Shown here piece after piece: positions 51,501 to 59,251 of a DNA stretch of 64,000 nucleotides (position 1 is the stretch's first letter; the number at the start of each line of letters is the position of its first letter). This DNA is from Thermohalobaculum sp038524325 (GTDB lineage Bacteria > Pseudomonadota > Alphaproteobacteria > Rhodobacterales > Rhodobacteraceae). The stretch is from positions 1 to 64,000 of the forward strand of contig JBCBIS010000001.1 in NCBI GenBank assembly GCA_038524325.1, written 5' to 3'. The notes beneath the pieces were generated by a model that searched no databases, had not been told where the DNA came from, and worked only from the letters and a program-made list of their open reading frames with translations. A program made the translations under genes and the position numbers.

Positions 51501-53110
51501 TTGGCGATGCGCGGGATCTCGATGGTGGTGACGACGCCGTCGGCGTCGGTCGCGGTGATGGTGCCGCCTTCTTCAGTGTCGATCACCTTGATGTCGAACA
51601 CTTCCGAGGGATTGTCGAAGGTGAAGGTCAGCGCGCCGCCGATGGCGTCATCCGGGTCGGAACTGTCGCCGTCTTCCGACACGATCAACACGTTGCCGAG
51701 CTGAGTCACCTGGGTCTCGAGGTCGCCATCGCCGCCGGTCGGGTTCTGGCTGTCGAAGATCATCGCTTCGCCCGAGCCGCCGGTGGCCGAGATGGTCACG
51801 CCATCGACCTGGTCGGTGATAACATCGCCCGCCTGGAACTGGCTGAAATCGATTTTGACGGCGTCCGGGTCATCGCATTCTTCGAACTCGACTTTGTCGA
51901 AGGTGATCTTGTCGATCCGGATGAACTCTCCGTCATCCTTGCGGCCCTTGAAGGTGATTTCGGCGCCAGCCGGGATCTCGACGCCGCTCAACGTGACCTC
52001 GGAGAACTGGGTGATATGCCCGCCACTGCCGTCGGTGTTCTTGTTGAGCTCGAAGCAGCCGACAAATTCGCCATCGACGAAGATGTCGATAAAGCCTTCG
52101 CCGTCGTTCTCATCAACCACTGTCAGGGTGATGTCATAGACGCAGCTTTCGCCCGGGAATTCCTTCAAGGTGGCGTAGCCGGTCTCCTCTTTCAGCTTGA
52201 TCAACTCGCGGCCCGAGGCTGCGTCGACATGCGAGGTGCCATAGCCGTTGAGGTGCAGGTCCTCGGCCTCGATGCAGATGGAGTCGCCATTCGGCGGCAC
52301 TTCCACATCCTTGAGGCCTGCATCGACATCGTGGATGGCAACGCCGCTTTTCACAGTGATTACGTCGGTCAGACCGCTGGCGTCAGCATCCGAGTCGTAG
52401 TGATCATCGACCCCTGAGTCCTTCGCCGAAAACTCTTTGCCTTCGAGCAGGGGGAATTTCACCCGATAGTCGCCCGGGGGAACATCGAACTGATAATTGC
52501 CATAGCCGTCGGTCACCGATGTAGCGACAACATTGCCCTGCAAGTCCAGCAGTTCGACGGTCGCGCCTTCGATGCCTTCATCCCATTGACCCGTCTGGTC
52601 GTTCCACTCGTTGTCGTTGCAGTCCGCATCGTGGGTCAGGCGTCCTTTTACCCAACCCGGCTCTTCGACTTTGTCGCCTGCCGAGATATCCTCGAATTTG
52701 ATTTCGTTTTTCGTAGTGACGTTCTTGCAGCTTACAACATCCAGCCGCGCGCCCGCCGGGGGAACATCGCCCACGAAAGAGAAGAAGTCCGCGCCGGAGC
52801 CCGGACGCTCGATCTCAACGAGGGTGTAGTGGTGGCCGTTCTGATCGACGACGGTAAAGGTTTTCTCGGCATAGATGCTGACATGGCTGTCGATGACCTG
52901 GCCGTCCTTGACGATCTCGGCGGTTTGGCCGTGCTTGTCATTCGACTGTTCGTTCTTTATCGAGTCTCCGGACAGTTTGTTGTCATTGTCCTTGACGGTG
53001 AAACACACGGTCGGCTCGCCGGGCATGGTGAAATGCGACCCGACTTTGATATTGCCCGCGTTGAGGTCTTTCTCCTCATACGCCGTGAATTCGAATGTTT
53101 TATTGGTCAT
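48521..53110 (-). CDS. Giant multidomain surface/secreted protein with cadherin-like and SdrD-B-like repeats
   Basis: 1529 residues, strongly acidic. Order: N-terminal domain without Sec signal (about 1-150); an SdrD-B-like prealbumin domain (about 155-270, GATVELLDLQGNVVATSVTDGYGNYQF); a CBM6-like carbohydrate-binding region (about 275-405, EAEDLHLNGYG to FIRIDKITF); a further beta domain; then about six cadherin-like repeats of roughly 111 residues at 570-1240; a second SdrD-B-like domain near 1280-1390 (TFTISGRYFEDTDGDNLDVGE); and a C-terminal beta domain. No RTX nonapeptides. Likely exported by type I secretion and used in adhesion; the export route is inference. Confidence 0.82.
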   Translation of the reverse strand: MTNKTFEFTAYEEKDLNAGNIKVGSHFTMPGEPTVCFTVKDNDNKLSGDSIKNEQSNDKHGQTAEIVKDGQVIDSHVSIYAEKTFTVVDQNGHHYTLVEIERPGSGADFFSFVGDVPPAGARLDVVSCKNVTTKNEIKFEDISAGDKVEEPGWVKGRLTHDADCNDNEWNDQTGQWDEGIEGATVELLDLQGNVVATSVTDGYGNYQFDVPPGDYRVKFPLLEGKEFSAKDSGVDDHYDSDADASGLTDVITVKSGVAIHDVDAGLKDVEVPPNGDSICIEAEDLHLNGYGTSHVDAASGRELIKLKEETGYATLKEFPGESCVYDITLTVVDENDGEGFIDIFVDGEFVGCFELNKNTDGSGGHITQFSEVTLSGVEIPAGAEITFKGRKDDGEFIRIDKITFDKVEFEECDDPDAVKIDFSQFQAGDVITDQVDGVTISATGGSGEAMIFDSQNPTGGDGDLETQVTQLGNVLIVSEDGDSSDPDDAIGGALTFTFDNPSEVFDIKVIDTEEGGTITATDADGVVTTIEIPRIANGGVAQVMIELDDIVSLEIDLNGSGAIDDLCFVPGQAANTLADGDEFATVGEDSGVNSIDNVLANTVDPEAGVPTVTDVAGNAPGDAVAGSGGGVFTIAADGTATFDTNGEFEALAEGEEAVTSVTYTVTDADGLTDVSTSTVTVIGVNDLDDLDESATTDQDTPVDIDNLLANTFDPEAGDPTVIDAGGEPIAPGGSVTVPGVGGGLFTINADGTASFDPNGEFDGLGPDDSATVTLSYTVQDDAGDTNVSTITVTVTGENELADGDEFATVGEDSGVNAIDNVLANTVDPEAGVPTVTDVAGNAPGDAVAGSGGGVFTIAADGTATFDTNGEFEALAEGEEAVTSVTYTVTDADGLTDVSTSTVTVIGVNDLDDLDESATTDQDTPVDIDNLLANTFDPEAGDPTVIDAGGEPIAPGGSVTVPGVGGGLFTINADGTASFDPNGEFDGLGPDDSATVTLSYTVQDDAGDTNVSTITVTVTGENELADGDEFATVGEDSGVNSIDNVLANTQDPEAGDPFVTVVAGVALSMSMPVSAAGSNGGIFTIGEDGTQTFDTNGEFEFLAEGQLLETTVTYSVEDQDGATVESTSTVTVVGVNDLDDLDESGETDEDTAIALDNLLDNTVDPEAGDPIVLSVEGTPTDENAPIIVAGSNGGLFIIDQDGGVTFDPNGEFEDLNDGQSEVTSVNYVVQDAAGATNPSTAVVTVTGLTDTFTISGRYFEDTDGDNLDVGEAEPGLDDRTVLLIDGDDEVTVLDTVQTMSDGSYVFEDVENGNYIVEFGAPGANLNFVDPNVGPNGINSADDIDSDVIIEQDEGEGRTDIIVVDGADVTDVDAGVEIEIPSTVVAVDDNRGPIQVLTLFDDEFQPVIFQLGNALAGTEQDGTLASLGGIDFDPDGDNFQVSRVGNDTTPDAEGFFGFVDASRGGEVRVSTTGQIEFRDIDGDFLGISGEFPALEIGQSVFTQVEYEIVDDTGATDTAIITIEVVNQEFTD
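50041..51378 (-). repeat. 669-bp in-frame tandem duplication inside the repeat protein
   Basis: Copy A is 50041-50709 and copy B 50710-51378; by eye they differ at about three positions only (near 50649-50661 versus 51318-51330). Each unit encodes 223 residues, that is two cadherin-like repeats. The first ~65 bp left of copy A (from about 49975) also match the right end of each unit. Such near-identity indicates a recent duplication or ongoing homogenisation. Confidence 0.92.
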
Positions 53111-53623
53111 TCCCCAGTCCCTCTACTCTTGATGCCGAGTGCCGCTCCCAGCCGCTCGACCCACCACAACCACGTCGCCGCGCCGTTCTGAGCGCATGTA
53201 AACGACAGACGCCTTCAGGCGATCCGCTCTCAAAGGGATCCTGTACCGAGTTCGCGTCAAGTTCGTGATGAAATTTACACGAAATTGGGCCAAAAACCAG
53301 CGGCGGCGCAGCTGTGCCAGAATTCTTTCCCCGCTGCGCGAAACTGCGACAAGGTTATGTCCTGTTTCGACACATTCACAGCTTCGTGAGCACGTTGCGG
53401 TTGTGCAATAGAACCTTCCGGACCGCAAAGTTCCAAAAAACACCAATCGAGCACCGGTAAGGTCGCTGGACCAACACCACCGGCCACAGGCGATCACACA
53501 CGAATCACTTTTGGTTAATCAATGAAATCCGCCGGATTTCACCGCGCAGGAATTCCCCGCGACGGGCACAAAAAAACCCTGGCAGACGGCTCTGCCAGGG
53601 CGCGGATTTCGGGTGTTTCCGGC
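53111..53623. other. Long intergenic region upstream of the repeat-protein gene
   Basis: 513 bp with no convincing gene. The short frames in both directions lack ribosome sites and have atypical composition. It should contain the promoter and leader of the 48521-53110 gene, whose ATG is preceded by AGAGGGA, and the terminator of the dehydrogenase gene at 53570-53600. Base composition is lower in GC than the neighbours. Confidence 0.6.
53570..53600 (-). terminator. Rho-independent terminator of the formaldehyde dehydrogenase gene
   Basis: Perfect 10-bp stem CCCTGGCAGA / TCTGCCAGGG with loop CGGC, followed on the minus strand by seven U residues (the A-run at 53570-53576). It lies 24 bp after the stop codon. 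Confidence 0.9.
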
Positions 53624-54736
53624 TTAGAAGGTCACGACGGCACGGATCGACTCGCCGGCATGCATCAGGTCGAAACCCTTGTTGATATCGTCCAGCGGCA
53701 TGGTGTGGGTGATCATCGGATCGATCTCGATTTTGCCGTCCATGTACCAATCGACGATCTTCGGCACATCGGTCCGGCCCCGGGCGCCGCCGAATGCGGT
53801 GCCGCGCCAGACCCGCCCGGTCACCAGCTGGAAGGGGCGGGTTGCGATCTCGGCACCTGCCGGAGCCACGCCGATGATGACGCTCTCGCCCCAGCCCTTA
53901 TGCGCGCATTCCAGCGCGGCGCGCATCACGTTGACATTGCCTGTGGCATCGAACGAGTAATCGGCCCCGCCCTTGGTCAGATCGACCAGATAGGGAACGA
54001 GATCACCCTCGACCTCGGCCGGGTTGACGAAATCGGTCATGCCGAACCGCTCGGCCATCTCGCGCTTCGCCGGGTTCAGATCGACGCCGACAATCTGATC
54101 GCAGCCCGCCAGCCGCAGGCCCTGGATCACGTTCAGACCGATCCCGCCCAGGCCGAAGACCACACAGCGCGAGCCGATCTCGACCTTGGCGGTGTTGATG
54201 ACCGCGCCGATCCCGGTGGTGACGCCGCAACCGATATAGCAAATCTTGTCGAACGGAGCGTCCTCGCGGACCTTGGCGAGCGCGATCTCCGGCAGCACCG
54301 TGTGGTTCGCGAATGTCGAGCACCCCATATAGTGCAGGATCGGCGTGCCATCCTCCATCGAGAACCGCGAAGTCCCGTCAGGCATCAGTCCCTGCCCCTG
54401 CGTCACCCGGATCGCCTGGCACAGATTGGTCTTTGGATGCGCGCAGTAATCGCAGTTGCGGCATTCCGGTGTGTAGAGCGGGATCACATGGTCGCCGGGC
54501 TTCAGCGAGGTGACGCCCGGGCCGACCTCCAGCACCACACCGGCGCCCTCATGGCCCAGGATCGCGGGGAACATCCCCTCCGGGTCCGCGCCCGACCGGG
54601 TGAACTCGTCTGTGTGGCAAATCCCTGTCGCCTTGATTTCGACCAGAACCTCGCCGGCTTTCGGGCCTTCCAGGTTCACTTCCATGACCTCCAGCGGCTT
54701 GCCCGCTTCGATCGCGACGGCTGCGCGCGTCTTCAT
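53624..54736 (-). CDS. adhI: S-(hydroxymethyl)glutathione dehydrogenase / class III alcohol dehydrogenase
   Basis: 370 residues from ATG 54736, with GGGAGGA 8 nt upstream. Catalytic zinc site: Cys in GICHTDEF and His-Glu in GHEGAGVV. Structural zinc: the four cysteines of CRNCDYCAHPKTNLC. NAD-binding GLGGIGLNVIQG. Class III enzymes oxidise the glutathione adduct of formaldehyde to S-formylglutathione, which FghA (8362-9186) then hydrolyses. In related bacteria the two genes usually lie close together; here they are 44 kb apart. Confidence 0.96.
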   Translation of the reverse strand: MKTRAAVAIEAGKPLEVMEVNLEGPKAGEVLVEIKATGICHTDEFTRSGADPEGMFPAILGHEGAGVVLEVGPGVTSLKPGDHVIPLYTPECRNCDYCAHPKTNLCQAIRVTQGQGLMPDGTSRFSMEDGTPILHYMGCSTFANHTVLPEIALAKVREDAPFDKICYIGCGVTTGIGAVINTAKVEIGSRCVVFGLGGIGLNVIQGLRLAGCDQIVGVDLNPAKREMAERFGMTDFVNPAEVEGDLVPYLVDLTKGGADYSFDATGNVNVMRAALECAHKGWGESVIIGVAPAGAEIATRPFQLVTGRVWRGTAFGGARGRTDVPKIVDWYMDGKIEIDPMITHTMPLDDINKGFDLMHAGESIRAVVTF

Positions 54737-54869
54737 CTTTTGTCCTCCCAATCCGTCCTGATGGCCTGTTCGCCATGCGTATCGGCGAAAAGCGTACCAC
54801 GGCGATCGGCTTCCGAAAGCGCCGAGGCCTTTAAAATATTTTATCGCAAGCGGCGTTTCGTGAAAAAAA

Positions 54870-55073
54870 TCAGATCTGCTCTTCCAGGCCGACCAAGGCG
54901 CAGCGCCAGGATTTAACCTTCCATTTGCGATGCATGACCTGCCAGCGGGCGACCCGGGGCGGCGAGGAATACATACATTGCCCGGCATCCCCGCCCGAGA
55001 GGGTCAGGCGGAGCCGGTGCTCGCGGCACTCCTCCGGCACCGAGAGCAGACAGGCGATCACGATCAGTTCCAT
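54870..55073 (-). CDS. Small four-cysteine protein (67 aa), copy 2
   Basis: Start chosen at ATG 55073, preceded by GGAGGG at 7 nt. Cysteines 8, 16, 33 and 58 and tryptophans 44, 51 and 56 fall at nearly the same positions as in the 68-residue protein at 2125-2331; the C-terminal ARW-x6-W-x4-WRC block is shared. It is divergent from the secreted protein at 55156. An AT palindrome (TAAAATATTTTA, 54832-54843) follows downstream. Function unknown; association with quinoprotein loci is shared with its paralogue. Confidence 0.8.
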   Translation of the reverse strand: MELIVIACLLSVPEECREHRLRLTLSGGDAGQCMYSSPPRVARWQVMHRKWKVKSWRCALVGLEEQI

Positions 55074-55155
55074 TTCCGGACCCTCCAACTTGCCTTGCGT
55101 CTGTTTATGGATAGGTTGCAGGCGAGACCGGTCAAATATCCGGCGGGAGGAAAAA

Positions 55156-55794
55156 ATGCTGTTACGGACCTGCGTGAGCGCAATGCTCTCGGCCGCCCTC
55201 GTTGTGCTGGCCGCACCGTCGCATGCGGCGGACCCGGTCGACCTGCTGTTCTACACGCCCCATCTGGCCGAGACCGATCCCACGCTGCAGCTGCGCTATC
55301 GCCATACCCGCGAGGGTGCCATCGATGCCGTGCTCGGACCCCGGGTGGATCAGGCGATCCTGCTGCGCCAGGAGGCCGCGGGCGATGACTTCGAGACCGT
55401 GGTCACCCTGGATGCAGATGGCGCCGGGCGGCAGTTGGACCGGTTCCGCGGGGTACCCGGCAATCCGATCCTGATGGTGTTCCTGGAGACCATCGTCACC
55501 TCGATCAGCCGGGCCACCGGGGGCAGCCCATTCTATATCCGCAACCGGTTGAAGGAGGCGTTTGCCAATGGCTCGGTCACCGCGGGCGAGGCCGGCGACA
55601 CCATTCGCCTCGCCCCGTTTGCAGACGACCGCAACCGCCACCGCATGGGGCCTTTCGCCGATCTCGAAATCGAGATGACCCTGGCAAAGTCCCGCCCGGG
55701 CATGTTCGGCGCCCTGACCGCACGGGCACAGGATGCCGCCAACCCGGCCTTGCTGCATTATCTGGAGGAGGTGCGGTATGTGGAAGCGAACTAG
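55156..55794 (+). CDS. Secreted protein of the methylotrophy locus, unknown
   Basis: 212 residues from ATG 55156, preceded by GGGAGG. Signal peptide MLLRTCVSAMLSAALVVLAAPSHA. The mature part begins ADPVDLLFYTPHLAETDPTLQ and contains alternating strands and a helical region; no cysteines after the signal. It overlaps the next gene by 17 bp. Its neighbours (four-Cys protein, SoxYZ-like carrier, pqq genes) suggest a periplasmic role in methanol oxidation, but I do not recognise a named family. Confidence 0.75.
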   Translation: MLLRTCVSAMLSAALVVLAAPSHAADPVDLLFYTPHLAETDPTLQLRYRHTREGAIDAVLGPRVDQAILLRQEAAGDDFETVVTLDADGAGRQLDRFRGVPGNPILMVFLETIVTSISRATGGSPFYIRNRLKEAFANGSVTAGEAGDTIRLAPFADDRNRHRMGPFADLEIEMTLAKSRPGMFGALTARAQDAANPALLHYLEEVRYVEAN

Positions 55795-56116
55795 CCTCGC
55801 CCTCGCCCTGCTCTGCGCACCGGTCGGCGCGCAGGAGGTGCCGAATGATTACCCCACCGTGGCGCGCGCCGATTACGTCTTCGCCTGCATGGCCTCGAAC
55901 GGCCAGACAAGACGGGTGCTGGAACAATGCGCCTGCTCGATCGACGTGATCGCCAGCATCCTGCCCTATGAGGCCTATGTGAAGGCGGAGACCTTTCTGC
56001 GCACGGTACAGGTCACGGGCGAGCGGGTCGCCGCCTTCCGCGGGTCTGCCCGGCACAAGAGGATGGTCTCAGACCTGCGCCGCGCGCAGGCCGAAGCGGA
56101 CGTCGTCTGTTTCTGA
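55778..56116 (+). CDS. Small secreted Cys-containing protein, unknown
   Basis: 112 residues from ATG 55778, inside the end of the upstream gene. Signal peptide MWKRTSLALALLCAPVGAQ. Mature cysteines occur in FACMASNGQ, QCACSID and at the penultimate residue (VVCF), enough for two disulfides. Translationally coupled to the 55156 gene and convergent with the SoxYZ-like carrier gene. Unknown function. Confidence 0.78.
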   Translation: MWKRTSLALALLCAPVGAQEVPNDYPTVARADYVFACMASNGQTRRVLEQCACSIDVIASILPYEAYVKAETFLRTVQVTGERVAAFRGSARHKRMVSDLRRAQAEADVVCF

Positions 56117-56149
56117 GCCTTCAGCGGGCGCCGGGCGCGGCGGCCAGCC

Positions 56150-56992
56150 TCAGCTTGCGATGTCCACCGGGAACGACCGGATGTACTCGTCGCCATCGGT
56201 GTCATGCGCGCGCACCTCGATCGGGCCCGCACCGTTGGGCGTGAAGTGGAAGCGGATGGCCGGGTCCTCGGAGATCGAGATGCCCCCTTCCATGCGGAAC
56301 AGAGTCTCGCCGCCTTGGGTCACTTCAAGGTCATCGACGAAATAGGCCGGGATGAACAGCCGGGTGACCTGGTTCATCTGGAACCCCGAATAGTTCGGGT
56401 GGCGCACCATCACCTGGGCCTCGCGCATGCCGGGCGCGGGTGCCGTACCCTTGGCCTTGGCCACCACCTCGTCGAACAGGCGCACCTTCATCTTGCCGAC
56501 ATTGGCCAGCGCCGCCTCGGCATCCTTCAGCGAGGGCGCCGAGCAGCCGCCCGATGCTTTTACGAAATTCGCGGTCTGCCACAGGCTGCCATCATCCAGC
56601 TCGGCCACCACCCGCACATTCGTGTAGGCGTCGACCCGGACCCGGGTCGAGAGTCGGATCACCTCGCCCATCGCCGCGCCGGGGGTGAACGTCGCGGCGA
56701 CAGGGGCGGGGTTTTCCTCGACAATCAGCGAGAACTTGGCCACCCGGCGTCCCTCGGGCGGGGCGATCTCGATCGCCACCGGCACGATCGCCGCGTCATG
56801 GGCGCGATAGGGGGTGTCGAGCGAAATCACATCGCTGCCATCGGCAATCTCGGCGCCGTCCTCATAGATCATCGCGCGAAGCTCGGCCCAGGTCCCGTTC
56901 TCGACCTCGGCATTCCGCTCCGCCGCCCAGGCCGGCATGGCCAGCGAGACCGCCGAGGCCAGAATCGCCGCGCGCAGTGCTGTGCTCATCAT
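56150..56992 (-). CDS. Quinoprotein dehydrogenase-associated SoxYZ-like carrier
   Basis: 280 residues with a signal peptide (AILASAVSLAMPAWA). It is a fusion of SoxY-like (residues about 30-150) and SoxZ-like (about 180-280) domains. The SoxY part ends in ASGGCSAP with Cys150, equivalent to the carrier cysteine of SoxY that holds covalent intermediates. Carriers of this fused kind accompany quinoprotein dehydrogenases and the relay metallohydrolase (7328-8362). The carried group is not known. Divergent from pqqA. Confidence 0.9.
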   Translation of the reverse strand: MMSTALRAAILASAVSLAMPAWAAERNAEVENGTWAELRAMIYEDGAEIADGSDVISLDTPYRAHDAAIVPVAIEIAPPEGRRVAKFSLIVEENPAPVAATFTPGAAMGEVIRLSTRVRVDAYTNVRVVAELDDGSLWQTANFVKASGGCSAPSLKDAEAALANVGKMKVRLFDEVVAKAKGTAPAPGMREAQVMVRHPNYSGFQMNQVTRLFIPAYFVDDLEVTQGGETLFRMEGGISISEDPAIRFHFTPNGAGPIEVRAHDTDGDEYIRSFPVDIAS

Positions 56993-57127
56993 CGCGTTTC
57001 CTTCCTTGATCGGGCGCGAGAAGGTCGAAACCGGCCTGCGCAGCGCCGTTCTGAGCGGCTGATCCGCTTCATCATCTCAGGTTGTAAGAAAACACCACTG
57101 GAACCGCCGCTGTCAAATCCGCCCGGC

Positions 57128-57155
57128 TTGACGCATGAAATCGGCGCGATAGTGT
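57128..57155 (+). promoter_or_regulatory. Possible sigma-70 type promoter of pqqA
   Basis: TTGACG (57128-57133), a 16-bp spacer and TAGTGT (57150-57155) lie 33 bp before the pqqA start. The -35 is good, the -10 weak. GGAGG precedes the ATG at a normal distance. Confidence 0.4.
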
Positions 57156-57187
57156 GACCATGACGAAACCAACCAGTGGAGGAAAAG

Positions 57188-57280
57188 ATGGCTTGGACCC
57201 GTCCGGAAATCGAAGAAACCACCTGCGGCATGGAAATCAACATGTATTTCCCGGCTGAGGATGACGGCGAGCTGTTCTGA
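57188..57280 (+). CDS. pqqA: PqqA, PQQ precursor peptide
   Basis: 30 residues beginning MAWTRPEIEE. The conserved Glu16 and Tyr20 (E-I-N-M-Y), which are cross-linked by PqqE and become the PQQ skeleton, are at the canonical spacing. Preceded by GGAGG and followed 38 bp later by pqqB. Too short for automatic gene calls, but its identity is clear from motif and context. Confidence 0.95.
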   Translation: MAWTRPEIEETTCGMEINMYFPAEDDGELF

Positions 57281-57318
57281 GCTCACCGCAACGTGATCTT
57301 GACGGGGGCGCGTGAGGG

Positions 57319-58218
57319 ATGACTTTACGCGCCCTTATTCTTGGCGCTGCAGCCGGCGGGGGCCTGCCCCAGTGGAATTGCAACGCGCCGAACTCCGCCA
57401 GCTTTTGGCGCGGGACGCCTCTGACCCCGGCCACGCAGTCTTCGCTGGCGGTGGGCGGGGGTGAGGGCTGGGCGCTCCTGAACTGCTCCCCCGACATCCG
57501 CCAGCAGATCATCGCGACCCCGGCGCTGCACCCTCGCGTTGGCGCGCTGCGCGACACGCCGATCCACTCGATCCTGCTGACTAATGGCGACGTCGATCAC
57601 ATCGCGGGCCTTCTTACCCTGCGCGAAGGCACGCCGTTCCGGCTGCTTGCGACAAACGAAATCCTCAACGTGATCGCCGAGAACCCGATCTTCAACGCCC
57701 TCGACCCCGCCTTCGTGACCCGCGAGGTGGTGGCGTTGGAGACCCCGTTCGCGCTGGTCCCAGGCGTCACCGCCACCCTGTTCGCCGTGCCGGGCAAGGT
57801 GCCGCTGTTCATGGAGGGCGACGTGGTCGAGACCGATCTGATGGGGGAACAGACTGTCGGTGTCGAACTGACCTCCGACGGCAAGACCGCCTTCTACATC
57901 CCCGGCTGTGCCCGCATGGTCCCCAGCTTGGAGGACCGGATCCGAGGCGCGGCGCTGCTGTTCTTCGACGGCACGGTCTGGACCGATGACGAGATGATCC
58001 GCGAGGGTGTGGGCCAGAAGACCGGCGCCCGGATGGGCCATATGTATATGTCCGGCCCCGGCGGCTCGATCGAGGCGCTGGCGCCTTTGGACATTGCCCG
58101 CAAGATCTATGTCCATATCAACAACACCAACCCCGTCTGGCGCCACGGCCCCGAACGCGCCGAGGCCGAGGCGCAAGGGTGGGAGATCGGCTATGACAGT
58201 ATGGAGGTGACGCTGTGA
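57319..58218 (+). CDS. pqqB: PqqB, PQQ biosynthesis oxygenase (MBL fold)
   Basis: 299 residues, typical length. Starts MTLRALILGAAAGGGLPQWNC as in other PqqB proteins; metal-binding DVDHIAGLL and HINNTNP near the C-terminus are present. It hydroxylates the tyrosine part of the processed PqqA dipeptide. The stop overlaps the pqqC start (TGATG). Confidence 0.96.
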   Translation: MTLRALILGAAAGGGLPQWNCNAPNSASFWRGTPLTPATQSSLAVGGGEGWALLNCSPDIRQQIIATPALHPRVGALRDTPIHSILLTNGDVDHIAGLLTLREGTPFRLLATNEILNVIAENPIFNALDPAFVTREVVALETPFALVPGVTATLFAVPGKVPLFMEGDVVETDLMGEQTVGVELTSDGKTAFYIPGCARMVPSLEDRIRGAALLFFDGTVWTDDEMIREGVGQKTGARMGHMYMSGPGGSIEALAPLDIARKIYVHINNTNPVWRHGPERAEAEAQGWEIGYDSMEVTL

Positions 58219-58973
58219 TGACCCCTGACAGAATGCCCCCCGATCAACTCGAGGCGGACCTGCGCCATATCGGCGAGACCCGCTATCACCATCTCCACCC
58301 ATTCCACAAACGCATGTATACGGGCGGCTGTTCCATTGACGAGCTGCGCGCCTGGGCGCTGAACCGCTATTGCTATCAGCGGATCATCCCGCACAAAGAC
58401 AGCATCATTCTCTCGCGGCTCGAGAGCACCGAACTCCGTCGCATCTGGCGCCAGCGGGTCATCGACCATGACGGCGAGATCGGCGATGCGCCCGAGGGCG
58501 GCCTGCGCCGCTGGCTCGCGCTGACCGACGGGCTGGGGCTGGACCGGGATTACGTCGTGTCGATGGAGGGCGCCCTGCCCGCCGTACGCTTCGCCTGCGA
58601 CGCCTATCTCGGCTATGTCGCCAAGGGCAACGATCTTGAGATGATCGCCTCGAGCCTGACCGAGATGTTCAGCCCGATGATCATCGGCCAGCGGGTGGCG
58701 GGCATGCTGGAGCATTACGATTTCATCACCCAGGACATCCTGCGCTATTTCAACAATCGCCTGACCGAGGCGCCCCGCGACGCCGATTTCGCGCTCGACT
58801 ACGTCAAGGAGCACGCGACCACGGCGGAGACGCAGAAACAGGCGACCGATGCGCTGAAGTTCAAGATGGGGATGCTCTGGGCCCAGCTCGACGCGATCGA
58901 GCATGTCTATGTCAACGCCAATCCCATGCCGGGCGCCTGGGCACCGGGCGAGGGGCTGCGGGAAGCGGCATGA
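58218..58973 (+). CDS. pqqC: PqqC, pyrroloquinoline-quinone synthase
   Basis: About 251 residues from ATG 58218 (a GTG one codon earlier is possible). Conserved FHKRMYTGGCSIDELRAWALNRYCYQ and IPHKDSII, typical of the cofactor-free oxidase that performs the last step, ring closure and eight-electron oxidation to PQQ. Overlaps pqqD by 4 bp. Confidence 0.97.
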   Translation: MTPDRMPPDQLEADLRHIGETRYHHLHPFHKRMYTGGCSIDELRAWALNRYCYQRIIPHKDSIILSRLESTELRRIWRQRVIDHDGEIGDAPEGGLRRWLALTDGLGLDRDYVVSMEGALPAVRFACDAYLGYVAKGNDLEMIASSLTEMFSPMIIGQRVAGMLEHYDFITQDILRYFNNRLTEAPRDADFALDYVKEHATTAETQKQATDALKFKMGMLWAQLDAIEHVYVNANPMPGAWAPGEGLREAA

Positions 58974-59251
58974 CCGAGCTCGCCGACACGGATGTGCCCT
59001 TCCTGCCGCGCGGCGTGCGGCTGAAACACTGCAAGGTGCGCCAGGGCTGGTATCTGCTGGCGCCGGAACGGGCGGTGAAGCTGGATCAAATCGCCTCCGC
59101 CATCCTCGGCACCCTGGATGGAGAGCGGGATTTCGCAGGGATTGTCAGCCGGTTGGCCGAAGATTTCAATGCTCCGCGCGAGCAAATTGCCGGTGACGCC
59201 CGCGATTTCCTGATCGACATGATGAATCGCCGCATGGTGGAGGCGAGATGA
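58970..59251 (+). CDS. pqqD: PqqD, PqqA chaperone
   Basis: 93 residues, normal length. The family pattern PRGVRLKHCKVRQGWYLLAPERAVKLDQ with a following winged-helix-like part is present. PqqD binds the PqqA peptide and presents it to PqqE. Overlaps pqqC and pqqE by 4 bp each. Confidence 0.95.
   Translation: MTELADTDVPFLPRGVRLKHCKVRQGWYLLAPERAVKLDQIASAILGTLDGERDFAGIVSRLAEDFNAPREQIAGDARDFLIDMMNRRMVEAR

Noticed and set aside
48887..52417. 1176-codon plus-strand frame opposite the repeat protein
   Set aside because: Its internal repeats are only the complement of the cadherin-like repeats; the minus-strand protein has clear domains and a terminator.
48521..53110. RTX toxin
   Set aside because: No GGxGxD nonapeptide repeats were seen; the acidic repeats are cadherin-like.
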